Assembly (NCBI GenBank): GCA_026075535.2
Contig: AP026547.1
Span: forward strand, 8,556,001-8,620,000
DNA: 64,000 bases
From: Tricholoma matsutake
Taxonomy: Eukaryota; Basidiomycota; Agaricomycetes; Agaricales; Tricholomataceae
Reading direction: 5' to 3'
The translations under genes were made by a program, and so were the position numbers. The stretch's first letter is position 1; every line of letters begins with the position of its first letter. Below the pieces are notes generated by a model. It searched no databases. It was given only the letters and a program-made list of their open reading frames with translations, and was not told where the DNA came from. Below are positions 10,843 to 21,700 of the stretch, in pieces.

Positions 10843-13800
10843 CTAAGTTTGAATCTCGAAAGTAATTCCGAGAGAGTCTCTAAATTTCCTGAATAGGACG
10901 GCGCCAAGGTTCTTTGTGAACATGTCAGCCGGATTATCACTTCCAGGAATGAAAACGACTGTGACTTTGTCATTTTCTATGCATTCGCGGGTGTAGTGGT
11001 AGCGAATGTCTATATGTTTGGTCCTTCTTTCCTGAACTGGATTTGATCCAATAAAGATGGATCCTTGATTATCAGCGCAGATTGGTACGCGCTTCAGTGT
11101 ATATCCAAGTTCCTGGAATAAGGACTCTATCCACACTATCTGCCGACAAGTGTCAGAGAGAGCCATATATTCGGCTTCTGTGGATGACAGTGCTACAGTT
11201 TTTTGTAAACGGGACTGCCAGCACACAATGCCACTTGCCAGAGTAGCAAAGTAACCCGTTGTAGATCGGCGCTTGACTGTGTCAGCTGCCCAATCAGAAT
11301 CTGTGAAGGCCTGTAGCCCCTCGGATTTCTCTCCATCATAGACCATACTGTACTTCTGGGTTCCCACCAGATAGTGCATTATGTACATTGCTTTGTCTAG
11401 ATGTTCTTGGCTAGGATTAGCCGAGAATTGCGACATCTTGATTACCGCGTAAGCGATATCAGGTCGCGTTCCGAGCATCAGATACAATAAAGATCCGATC
11501 ACAGACTGATATTTTGATCTAAGCGCCGCGTTTGGTGTCGCTGTGTTCTCCGACGGTTTGTAGCCAGTCGGGAGCGGAGTGGGGGCAATCTTGGCATTTG
11601 TCATCTCGAACCTCTCAAGCACTTTGGCGAGATATTCTGTTTGATCGAGTTTGACTTTTGCAGCGGTCTGGGTGACGCGCATGCCTAAGAATTCCGTGAC
11701 TTTTTCAGTACTACGGCACTCCCAATGCTTCAGGCAAGCATTCTTCTTTTCATCCACAAGTTTCTTGTTCTTGCCCATGAACAAGCCATCATCAACATAG
11801 ACTAGCGCAATAACGATGCTGCCTGTCTTAGGATCCTTGTGTATGAAGATGCCGGCATCGGAGCTGGCACGCACAAACCCAATGGTGCGCATAAATGCCT
11901 CTAGCTCTTTCCACCATGCTAGTGAAGCCTGTTTAAGGCCATACAATGCTCGGCGTAAGCGCATTACTTTGCGCTCTTTACCCTCGAGTTTGAAACCCTC
12001 GGGTTGATCCATATAGATCTCCTCATCAAGTTTGCCATATAAAAATGCGGTTTTTACATCTAGACCGGTCATATACATGCCTTCTAGAGACGCAAGGGCA
12101 AACATGAGGCGTACGGTCTCGTAGCGGACTACTGGTGAGAAAATCTCATCAAAGTCAACGCCTTCGACTTGTGAAAAGCCTTTGGCCACGAGTCTGGCTC
12201 GTTTTCTTCCGTCCGATTTCACGGAGAAAACCCATCTATTTTTGATCGTTTTTCGATCATGTGGAAGATCGACGATGTCATAGACTTGTCGCTTGCGAAG
12301 AGCCTCTAACTCTTCACGACAAGCCTGTTTCCACTCAAGTTGCTGCTGCCGGGGTAGGCGCGCAATATCGCGAAATTGGTTTGGAACTAGGCTTTTTCCG
12401 CTTGATGGTGTGACTGCTTTTGACAACAGCCAGCGGATAAGCTCATCTCCACCTTCCTTGGTTATCTTTTTAATATAACCTGCTTCGTCCGGTTCCCCCA
12501 TTGGGTGATCATGTTCTTGATTATTGGAATCGGGCACACTCTCGTGGGGTGCCGAACTCGGTCCAGCAACCGGTTCTTGCTGTTGAGGTCGTGGTCGTGT
12601 TCGGTTATGATCCGAATCTTGACCCACAGACTTCTTCCAATATCGATCACGCGCAATGTCTCTCTCTATGTCAGAGGGGAGTCGCTGTTCTCCATAGGTA
12701 TTGCCGGGACGGTTTGGGATTTTCCTCTGCCTGCCTGATCGACGGGGCAATTGCTGCCATTCCTGTTGATCTTCACGTCTTGGACGAAAGTCCTCAGTGC
12801 TAACTGGAGGCGGCGGAGGAGGAGCATTAGTCGCATCGTCATGCGCCTTTTGCTCGCTTGGTAAATCATCATCATCATCTTCTGATGATGGAGGAAGGGG
12901 CGGATTTTGTGGCGGTATAGGGTCATCGCCATCCGTTCCAGATGAGTGGTCATCATCTTCTGGTTCTGGTGGAAAATCACCAAGGTCTGTCTTGGCAGGA
13001 GTTTTAGCTCCGGGACAGCATGGGAACATCGTTTCATCAAATAGTGCCGTAGCACCAATGAATATTGCGCCATTTCGTCGCATGAAACGATATGCTTTAA
13101 TGCCATCTTCTACTCCAAGGTACGTCATTAGCTCCGATCGAGGAGACAATGTTGTTGGACGTTTTTCCTTTGGTAGATAGACATAAGCACCGCAACCGAA
13201 GACCTTCAGATTGTTTAGATCTGGGCGGACCTTTGTCAGGTCCTCAAAAGGTGTCAGCCATTTCAGGCGCCTTATTGGGGTTCGGTTGTATAAATGTGTT
13301 GCATGTTCTATGCAAAATTCCCACCATGATTGTGGTAGACAAGCGGTGAATCGCAGGGTTTGCGACTTTTCCATTATTGTCCTTATGGCGTGCTCTGCGC
13401 GCCCGTTCTGTTGATGAACGTGGGGTGCAGACATCTCTATTTTGATGCCTAAATCCTTGAGCTGTTTTTGTAGCTCACGATCCTTGAACTCCCCCCCTGG
13501 ATCGACATGCCAGCGCTTGATTGTAGCGCCATATTGGGTCTTAGCCATTGCTAGAAATTGTCTAATCGCTGCAGCAGCGTCAGATTTCTTTCTGAGACAT
13601 TGGACCCAAATATGTGACGTTTTGTCATCCAGAAATACAATGAAGTATTTATGTTTGTGGTACGATTGTACCGGGAGTTCCTTTAGGTCGGAATGTATTA
13701 ATTCAAAGGATTTGTCAGCTCGTGAGTCTGACTCGGGAAAAGATTTTGAGGTCATTTTCCCTTCTGCACACCCTGGACATATAATTTTGTCTTTAGGAAT

Positions 13801-15708
13801 AATTAAATTCCTTGGGAATTTTATGGTGCTTTTAGGCATTTTCCCTAGCGCCTCTTTGGATGGGTGTCCAAGTCGCCTATGCCAAGTCAAGTAGTCAGCG
13901 ACATAAATGGTCGCGACATTAACCTTTTTGGTGCTCAATATATGAGTCCGAGCCCAATAGATCGTGTCATTCCTCCTTAGAGGGACACAATGCATGATTG
14001 GGTTTCCATGCTCGATGAATGAAATGTATGCGGAGGAACCACGCACATCACTTCCGTCTTGTAAAAAGACCCCCATTGACATCAATCGAGTATTAATGTC
14101 GGGTATGTAGTAGACGGGGTATAGTCGCGTTTCACGCGTCTCTGACTTCCCATTACATACTACCTGGTGTCTAATGAAGACTGCTCCTTTTCCTACTATA
14201 TGAGTAGTACCAGTGGCCGTTTGGACCAAGGTAGAGTCCTTTCTCGGTAAAGGCTCGTAAGAAGCGAAATCTTTCATTTCACCAGTGAAGTGTTTTGATG
14301 CGCCTGAATCCATGATCCAGTCGGCACCTTTCTTACAATCTCCCTTTGCACACATAGCACATATATTAAGATCTACATAATTCCATGATACATTTAATAG
14401 CGGTAAAATTTCACATGAAAAGTTCGCTGTATTCATAGGAATTTTAATCTTAGTGCTTGTGGCAGGGAAAAGGACTGACCTGTCATCATACGCCCCTGTG
14501 TCAAGGGGTTCATCGACGAGCATTTCGTCGACGGCTTTCCACACTTCCTCGTCAGTTACCGGAGGTTCGGATCCGAGGGAGACAGTATCGTCTTCTACCT
14601 CCTTGATCGTAGCCTCGGTTTCTGGCTCTATCCTCCTTCTCTTACCTTCTCGCACCGTAAGGTGCTCTTCCAGCGGTCGCAGGTTTTTTGCGCTGCGCGG
14701 AAGTTGCATGCGCTCGAGGGTGTCTCGAGCTTGCTGGTATTCGGTGTAAACCGAGCGAGAAGAGGAGGCCGCGCCCGTGTATGCCTGTGCAGGCGGTCGG
14801 CGGCGAGGATCCCTTGTGGGAGTGTGTTCGCGTCGCTCGATGCGCTGTATGAGCGGCATCGGCGGTATGATGGTGCCATTACCATTTATGGTGGTAAAGG
14901 CGTTGGAGGCGAGGTGGGTATGTTTCTCTTTTGGCTTCTCCTCCTTAGTCTTTCTGTCCCCACGTCGTCCACGTTTTCGGGACGAGTCTCCGTTGCTGTT
15001 TTGCCCTTCTTTGGGCTGCCATTTGGGGTTTCCCCCCTTGCGCTTGACAGCGGAAAGTTTGTTGGCCTGAGGCTGGCCAGCGGGCTTTCCAACTGCTGTG
15101 CGCCTTGAGGCTTCAGCAACAATGGAGTCCTTGACATGTTTAAATGTCAAGGCGCTAGTGGCAGTTGTGTTAAGGACCGTTGCAGACAATGAGTCGTACT
15201 CGCGCGGCATCGCAGCAAGTAGAATCATCGCCTGTACTAGCTCGGGGATGGCGACGTTAGCAGCCGTGAGGCGCTCAAATTTGTCAGCCATTCTCGCAAT
15301 CTCCGGTGCGGGGTTCGCAGCCGGGATTTTGATTGTTATTGCGGACCTAAAGTCCGAAAAGACTTGGGAGGGGCCGTCCACACCATAATCGGTGCGGATG
15401 AGGTCCCACACCTCCTCAGCAGTGTCCTTTGTGTTGGCATGCTGCCGAATGGAGGGGGCCAGGTGGAGCACTAGGCTACCAATAGCCTGGTCATTTTTGT
15501 TGCTCCAGGTCTGGAGCTTGGCATTAGCATCCGCTACCAAGGTAGCGTTCGTCGCCGTCAAGGGAGGCGCCGGGGGTGGTTTTTGCTCCGCCCCGCTAGT
15601 TATTTGCCAGAGGCCCTGAGACCTGAGCCACGCCTTCATTGAGTCGGCCCATAAGATGTAATTTGATCCATCGAAAGTTTGAACGAGTTTTTCAAGAGTT
15701 GAAGACAT
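10843..15708 (-). CDS. Copia B Gag-Pol polyprotein
   Basis: A single frame of 1621 aa from ATG 15708, with no stops or frameshifts. Domain order is that of Ty1/copia. Gag-like UBN2 region at about aa 1-220. Aspartic protease near 463 (WIMDSGASKHFTG). Pre-integrase HRRLGHPS. Integrase at about 665-830 (HSDLKELP, VDPGGEFKDREL, NGRAEHAIRT). Reverse transcriptase at about 1120-1370 (RARLVAKGFSQ, and YVDDGLFMG near 1301). RNase H near 1466 (FTDSDWAAD, SSTEAEYMAL). A low-complexity acidic and Pro-rich linker separates integrase and RT. All catalytic motifs are present. No classical CCHC knuckle was seen in Gag; the Cys cluster CAMCAKGDC sits just before the protease. The ATG at 15708 was chosen over upstream non-ATG codons because MSSTLEKLVQTF matches a typical copia Gag start. 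Confidence 0.93.
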   Translation of the reverse strand: MSSTLEKLVQTFDGSNYILWADSMKAWLRSQGLWQITSGAEQKPPPAPPLTATNATLVADANAKLQTWSNKNDQAIGSLVLHLAPSIRQHANTKDTAEEVWDLIRTDYGVDGPSQVFSDFRSAITIKIPAANPAPEIARMADKFERLTAANVAIPELVQAMILLAAMPREYDSLSATVLNTTATSALTFKHVKDSIVAEASRRTAVGKPAGQPQANKLSAVKRKGGNPKWQPKEGQNSNGDSSRKRGRRGDRKTKEEKPKEKHTHLASNAFTTINGNGTIIPPMPLIQRIERREHTPTRDPRRRPPAQAYTGAASSSRSVYTEYQQARDTLERMQLPRSAKNLRPLEEHLTVREGKRRRIEPETEATIKEVEDDTVSLGSEPPVTDEEVWKAVDEMLVDEPLDTGAYDDRSVLFPATSTKIKIPMNTANFSCEILPLLNVSWNYVDLNICAMCAKGDCKKGADWIMDSGASKHFTGEMKDFASYEPLPRKDSTLVQTATGTTHIVGKGAVFIRHQVVCNGKSETRETRLYPVYYIPDINTRLMSMGVFLQDGSDVRGSSAYISFIEHGNPIMHCVPLRRNDTIYWARTHILSTKKVNVATIYVADYLTWHRRLGHPSKEALGKMPKSTIKFPRNLIIPKDKIICPGCAEGKMTSKSFPESDSRADKSFELIHSDLKELPVQSYHKHKYFIVFLDDKTSHIWVQCLRKKSDAAAAIRQFLAMAKTQYGATIKRWHVDPGGEFKDRELQKQLKDLGIKIEMSAPHVHQQNGRAEHAIRTIMEKSQTLRFTACLPQSWWEFCIEHATHLYNRTPIRRLKWLTPFEDLTKVRPDLNNLKVFGCGAYVYLPKEKRPTTLSPRSELMTYLGVEDGIKAYRFMRRNGAIFIGATALFDETMFPCCPGAKTPAKTDLGDFPPEPEDDDHSSGTDGDDPIPPQNPPLPPSSEDDDDDLPSEQKAHDDATNAPPPPPPVSTEDFRPRREDQQEWQQLPRRSGRQRKIPNRPGNTYGEQRLPSDIERDIARDRYWKKSVGQDSDHNRTRPRPQQQEPVAGPSSAPHESVPDSNNQEHDHPMGEPDEAGYIKKITKEGGDELIRWLLSKAVTPSSGKSLVPNQFRDIARLPRQQQLEWKQACREELEALRKRQVYDIVDLPHDRKTIKNRWVFSVKSDGRKRARLVAKGFSQVEGVDFDEIFSPVVRYETVRLMFALASLEGMYMTGLDVKTAFLYGKLDEEIYMDQPEGFKLEGKERKVMRLRRALYGLKQASLAWWKELEAFMRTIGFVRASSDAGIFIHKDPKTGSIVIALVYVDDGLFMGKNKKLVDEKKNACLKHWECRSTEKVTEFLGMRVTQTAAKVKLDQTEYLAKVLERFEMTNAKIAPTPLPTGYKPSENTATPNAALRSKYQSVIGSLLYLMLGTRPDIAYAVIKMSQFSANPSQEHLDKAMYIMHYLVGTQKYSMVYDGEKSEGLQAFTDSDWAADTVKRRSTTGYFATLASGIVCWQSRLQKTVALSSTEAEYMALSDTCRQIVWIESLFQELGYTLKRVPICADNQGSIFIGSNPVQERRTKHIDIRYHYTRECIENDKVTVVFIPGSDNPADMFTKNLGAVLFRKFRDSLGITFEIQT

Positions 15709-15942
15709 GATTCTGTGGTGGCAGCTGTTAAAAGCGCTCAATCAGTCTTTTTACTCAATAAAACACGTTTAACGTTCTCAGGAGAAAACACTCCTTCAGA
15801 GTGGTTAACCCTAGTCAACCTAGGTTTTATATGCAGCTCGCAGGGAGCGCAATGCAGCTCACGAAGAGCGCAAGGTTATAATTTGGAGACAATGAAGTCA
15901 ACGTCGTTCGCAGCTAATTAAAGCGCGTTTGCGACGTGCCCA

Positions 15943-15957
15943 GCAGGGCCCATAACC
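15943..15957 (-). other. Primer-binding site of copia B
   Basis: In element sense GGTTATGGGCCCTGC follows the 5' LTR with no gap. It matches the initiator tRNA-Met anticodon arm and is identical to the site in relic A. Confidence 0.7.
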
Positions 15958-16263
15958 TGTTGGAGCAGACTATATACGCTGCACAGGGGAAGAGACTACA
16001 CGTTCCTTACAACCTACCTGGGGTTTAGTTAGACTTACAGCTAGGGTTAGCAGAGGTAAGAACACTGTATTCCTACTACGGTACAGGTTCTCCTTATATA
16101 CATAATATTAAGGATGTCACATGACTCGGGAATGTGTTTACCGCATGTATGCACAGTAAGCGCAGTAACATGCGTATGCTGCATGTATCGCCTCATGTAT
16201 ACATGTGTATGCTGCATGTATTTGCCTCATGTATACAGCATGTATTAGGGATTAATTTCAACA
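15958..16263 (-). repeat. 5' LTR of copia B
   Basis: 306-bp direct repeat of 10505-10810. It should carry the element promoter. The TATATACATAATATT stretch is a possible TATA region, but no start site can be fixed. Confidence 0.92.
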
Positions 16264-16961
16264 CTGATATCCTTCCCTCCTCTGTGCCTAAGCTTATGCC
16301 AATGGGCATGAACTGGACAGCATTCTCCATCCGTTTCGAGGAGGCAATTGACGCCAAGGGATTGTGGGGCCACTTTGATGGTACGACCCCGCAACCAGTT
16401 CTGGCAGTGTCCCCCCCAACACAAACAGAATCTGACGAGATGGCCAAATGGGATCGTGATGAGAAGACCGTGAAGGCCTTGCTCACACACCAGATCCCTG
16501 ACTCAACCCTCATTCACATCCATGCAAAGTTCCTGTTGAAGGACCGCTGGGACCTGATCACAGTGGAGTACACACAAAAGGGAGCCTTTGTGCAGGCAGA
16601 CCTTCGCACACGGTTCATGAAGTCACAATGTCCAGAGAAAGGCAGTATCCAGGAGCTCCTCGATAGCCTGCAAGTAAAGTGGGAAGAGTTAGCCACATAT
16701 GGTGTGACCATTGAAGAGAAGGATTACCATTCCACCATCATCTCTTCGCTCCCAGTCCACCTCTCCAACTTTGCGTCAACTCTCCTTGCCAATGCGCAAC
16801 TGTATGCCACTACCAAGACTGTTGATCCAGATGAGCTAATTGCGCTCATTTCGGAGGAGTCAGAGCGGAATGTTGCTCACTGCTCACATTGAGGTGGTAG
16901 ATCCTCCAAGGATGACAAAGATGAGGCTATGACTGTGTCGTCAGTTAGGTGGGACAAGAAG

Positions 16962-17401
16962 GACTTAAGGGTTTAACTCTTGAGTCTTAGCTCAGTCTTA
17001 GTCTGAACTCACTCAAGTATTCTGCAAACTACGTCATTTCGCCACATAGTTTCTTGAAACTCTTGTCAAATCATCTATCTACTGTGTCATCATCTCTTAT
17101 CTCACCTTCAACTATTGTCACCATCTCCCAAACTCATGAAACCATTTCAGAGATTCTCAAACTCCTTCACATCACTGCTAAACTCTTTCATATTGTTTTG
17201 GAATGCTTCATAGTGTTTTGTGTTACTTCGGACAGCTTCGCAGAACTTCGCACAGCCTAATACTGCTTTGCAACATTTTACAGTACATATACTGGCCTTT
17301 GGATAGCATGGTGATATTCAGTGCTGCCTTGCAACTTCATGTTATATCTCCTAAGACCAGTTTAGTTGGTTTTGGTTGAGTTTCCAGGGTGAGCATCATC
17401 A
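16962..17401 (+). repeat. Truncated 5' LTR of gypsy C
   Basis: Direct repeat of 26123-26572. It ends CATCATCA and is followed by a candidate tRNA primer site starting TGGAGCCCACCATG at 17405. Most differences from the 3' copy are C/T or G/A at sites where one copy or the inferred parent had CpG. Confidence 0.85.
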
Positions 17402-17749
17402 TTCTGGAGCCCACCATGAGGGGTTTCTGGGGTTTCTGAATCATTTCATTGCCTAATCCATCTCAAATCTCCCGGCTTAGGCCAACCCAAGCCAGAAACC
17501 TCCAAATCGATACTCACCACGCCTTCAAATCTCTCAAACAATCAGGAGATATCCTAATTCCAGTATCTGAAGCAGAATCAACACATCGTTGACTATTTCC
17601 CTCACCCATTCCATCATCTTTGTCATCATCTTCTACTTCTTCATCCTCAGCTTCTAGCGCTTCATTCATCTTTCCAAATACATCGACACCGCACCCAAGT
17701 CCTAACCTCTACTCCAAGAGCTATCATACTCATAACTACACAAGCTACT

Positions 17750-18748
17750 ATGCCAGGTCATGGTCACTCCATGGCTCCGAAGTTCAATCCTACTCAGCCT
17801 CGAGAACTTTGGAGATACTTTAACAAACTCGAAATGCTGTTTCCAACATGCGGAATTATCGATTCCATAGATATGAAGAAGTATGCCTGTTGATACGTCG
17901 ACATTGATACTTCTGAACTTTGGGAGTCAATCCCAGAATATGACACAGGGGTTTTGTTCAATGAATTTCATACAGCTATTCACAAGTTGTACCCTGGATC
18001 TGAAGATGACCACAAGTGGTCGATCACCGATATGGATAAACTGATTGGCAAACAACTTCGCATTGGTATCTACAATGCAAACAAATTAGGATTATATTAC
18101 AGGTCCTTCTACAATATCACTAAGTTCCTCACCACAAAAAGCCGACTTTTGGCAGCCGAACAAAGCAGAGCCTTTGTTTGCGGCTTTCAACCAGGATTAT
18201 GGATGCAAATCGTGCGCTGTCTAGAACTCAAATTCCCTGACCACTACCCAGATGACCCCTATCCTCTTGATGACATCCATGCTGCTGTGAAATTTGTTTT
18301 AGCAGGTACTACATCATCACAAACTCCCTTGGCCTCAACTTTGCAAGTCCCATCCTCATCTTTGGCTTTGACTTCTATCCCTACTACCTCTACATCATCT
18401 CCACAAATCACCACAGAGGATTTATCAATGATTCTTGAGAAATTTGCAACCACTCTCATCATGGCCTTAACAGGAGCTTGATCCAACAATAACAACAACA
18501 ATTCCCCTCATGTTAATCAAGGGTTTTGCCAGGACCAACTCGAAAATCTAGTTTGTATTTTCTGCGGTCTTTCAGGACACTTCATTAGTGATTGTTTGGT
18601 CTGTCAAACATATATTAACAATGGAAAGTGTAAGAAGAGCACCGAAGGAGAAGTTGTGCTTCTAAATGGACAGTTCATGCCACAAAATATCCCTGGGTGT
18701 TGTATCAAAGATCGCATTGATGAGTGGATTCGTCGAACCCAGACATAA
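17750..18748 (+). pseudogene. Gypsy C gag with CCHC zinc knuckle
   Basis: From ATG 17750 (MPGHGHSMAPKFNPTQ) the frame reads a retrotransposon capsid (FNKLEMLFPTCGI, LYYRSFYNITKFL) and, near 18560, a zinc knuckle CIFCGLSGHFISDC. In-frame TGA codons at 17891 and 18479 interrupt it; both fit former CGA arginine codons. The C-terminal Ser/Pro-rich region continues into pol in another frame. Confidence 0.72.
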
Positions 18749-18749
18749 A

Positions 18750-21700
18750 TATCGTCCCTGCCCTCATGTATGGCATTGCCCCTTCCCCCACTCCAGCTCC
18801 CGCTTCTAGGGGGATCTACCAGATCATGGACATGAATACCGCAGCTGATATTTGTATCACTCATTTAGAACAAGAATTATATGCCTTACAAAGTGGTCAA
18901 AACTTTGCTCGACATGAACCCAGTCCAATCGCAGCTTCTGTGGTTCAGCCATTGATTTCATCCACGGCTCCATCAGCAGAACCAGTAGCCCTTCCCACTC
19001 CAACCATCCCACCACCATCTATATCCTCTACTGTGACCAATCCATCTTCATCCAATATAGCACCAGTGATGGCTTCACAGATGACTTCGGATTTGCAACC
19101 CACACCAAATTTGCAACCTCTCATGAGTTCGCAACCCCCAACTCATCCTTATGCCACAGCTTCGGAGAACACTTACATACCCCCTCATGAATGAAACTTC
19201 GCCTCTACTAGTAAGGTAAAGAATGTGATGGTCCTTCATACCACACAGTAGTTCCCATTCAGAATGACACAATTGCTCAGGACATATTTTTGCGTTCGAT
19301 GAAAATACCGATCGTCACCCTTACTTTGGAAGAACTTCTTTTGTTATCACCCAAAGTTCATATGAAATGGAAGGAACAGCTAACGCCACATCGTATTCTG
19401 AACCAGGATGGAAACAATGCGGGGCACCTCATCAACAAAGAGGTACTTATGATCAATGACCCATACAAAACTTATATCAGCTCTCTTCAAATTGGTGACA
19501 TTCCAAAACCCTGCGTTGCTGCGAAGGAATCTCACTCAATCAGATCAGTTATGATGAACATCAACAGTAAAAACCCTGTTGAAAGTGTAGTTGACCCGGG
19601 TTCTTTGATTATCGCTATGTCCAAAGAAGTCTGCCATGAACTAGGTCTTGCATATAATCCTTCCATCCACATTCCGCTTCAATCAGCTAACAGTGGCATT
19701 GACGAAAGTCTAGGATTAGCACAAAATGTTCCTTGTGAAGTTGGCACAATCACAATCTATATGCAGATTCATATAATCCGAAACCCTGCCTACGACATCC
19801 TACTTGGTCGACCATTCAACATAGTCACCAAAAGCGCCGTCAAAAACTGGAGCGATGAATCTCAGACAATTACTATCTACAATCCTAACTTGACAAGATC
19901 ATCTACTATCCTGACCTTTCCTAGAGCCATGAAATGCCGAAAAGTAGTTTGTGAGGATTTTCATTACTAGAGGATAATATTTCAAAGACCAAACAGTGTG
20001 CATTCATCATTTCTTTTGACCATTTAAACTCTTCAATATTTATTGAATGTACTGCGAACATTCCTGACTTTGAATCCTCACCTTCTTTGAATGCCACTAC
20101 TACTTTGGATATTATCCATCTCTATTTGACAGCTAGTGAATAGTATGTTACATTTTTAACAGCCTCGATGGCCCCCTCTATGCCAGATTCATCTAGATAT
20201 TCCACATCCTATCTATCCTCTGATTCTCTATATCCTGCCTTCACAGCCACTAAGAAGAAGTACAAGCCTGTCACATTGAAAGTACAACCAGTCGTCACCA
20301 ACCTGCCTGATCAATTTCACATTACTCACATGATCACAGGGAATCCTCTCAAAGAAATGCCGAAACTTAATCCTAAACCTCCAACATTTTTGCCATCTTT
20401 CTGATACAACCTCGAATGAAAAGTGATTATCGATAATAATCATCCCAGCTATTTCCTTTGGCCTGAGGAAAGAAAACTCATTCACGATTTTATTTGAAAT
20501 CATGAAACTGGTTTCACATGGACCGAACAAGAATGAGGAAGTTTTTGCCCTGACTTCTTCCATTCCCAGTTATTCCACACACCCCATGGCAAGAATGAAA
20601 CATTCCTATCCTGCCAGGGATTTACGAAGAGGTTTGTGCCATGCTCAAGAAGAAAATAGAAGCAGGCATCTATGAACCATCAAACTCATCTTATAGGTTG
20701 CATTGGTTTTGTGTCACAAAGAAAGATGGCAAAGCACTTCGCTCAGTCCACAGTCTCGAACAACTCAACAAAGTCACTATACAGCACTCAGGTGTTGTTC
20801 CGATCCCTGAACATTTAGCAGAACAGTTCAGAGGATGCGCTTGTGGAGGAATGCTAGACCTCTATGTTGCTTTTGACGAATGAAAAGTAGCTGAATCATC
20901 TTGAGACCTGACTACCTTTCAAACGCCTTTCGGAGCACTTTGCATAGTCACTCTACCAATGGGTTGGACCAACTCAGTGCCCATCATGCACAACAACATT
21001 TCATTTATCCTACAACCCGAGATTCCCCATGTTACAATCCCCTACATCAATGACACACCCATCAAAGGTCCAAAATCATGCTACTCACTCCCTGGAGGAG
21101 GTTACAAAACTATTTTGCAGAACCCAGGAATTCATCGTTTCATTTGGAAACACTTCAAAAATCTCAACTGAGTAGTCCAACACATGAAATATTGTGGAGG
21201 GACTTTTTCAGGACCCAAGCTATTCCTTTGTGTCCCCGAAATTATGGTTTTAGGACATTGTTGCAACATCGAAGGTTGTATGGCTGACCCAACTCAAATC
21301 GATGCAATCAGCAAATGGGGACCTTGTCAAAGTCTCACTGAAGTAAAAGCCTTCTTAGGAACCATAGGAGTTTGTCATATTTTCATACAGAATTTCACTA
21401 AATGATCAGTGGCTCTTATCAACCTCACGCATAAGGATGTTCCATTCAAATTTGGTACAACACAAATCGCAGCACAAGAAGATCTTAAACTCACTCTCAT
21501 CACTTCTCCCACAATTTGTGCAATTGAATACACCTCGAATGCACCCATCATCCTCTCAGTCGACACTTCACACATTGCAGTTGGATTTTTCTTGGCTCAG
21601 TGCGACCCCAAAAATCTTCATAAACACTATTACAGTCATTTTGGATCTATCATGCTCAATGCCCACGAATCCCACTTTTTGCAACCCAAACTAGAGCTCT

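Larger units (their letters stand above)
10505..16263 (-). mobile_element. Intact Ty1/copia LTR retrotransposon B, nested in relic A
   Basis: The element is 5759 bp with two 306-bp LTRs that look identical by eye, perfect TGTTG...CAACA ends and a 5-bp CTGAT duplication (10500-10504 and 16264-16268). A C-rich plus-strand tract at 10811 is the polypurine tract in element sense. The primer-binding site lies at 15943-15957. One uninterrupted polyprotein fills the interior. All features point to a recent, possibly autonomous insertion. Confidence 0.93.
10481..16961 (+). pseudogene. Copia relic A gag (UBN2-type), split by element B and truncated
   Basis: The frame opens at ATG 10481 (MSATLTTD), is broken after codon 8 by element B, and resumes at 16269 (ILPSSVPKLM) once the duplicated CTGAT is discounted. 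The rest is a UBN2-type copia Gag core: NWTAFSIRFEEAIDAKGLWGH near the start, then WDLITVEY and LLDSLQVKWEEL. The frame stops at TGA 16890-16892, but coding-like sequence continues (GGRSSKDDKDEAM), so the stop may be a CGA-to-TGA mutation. Homology ends at 16961, where gypsy C begins in mid-LTR. No protease, integrase or reverse transcriptase of this element survives in the window. Confidence 0.75.
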
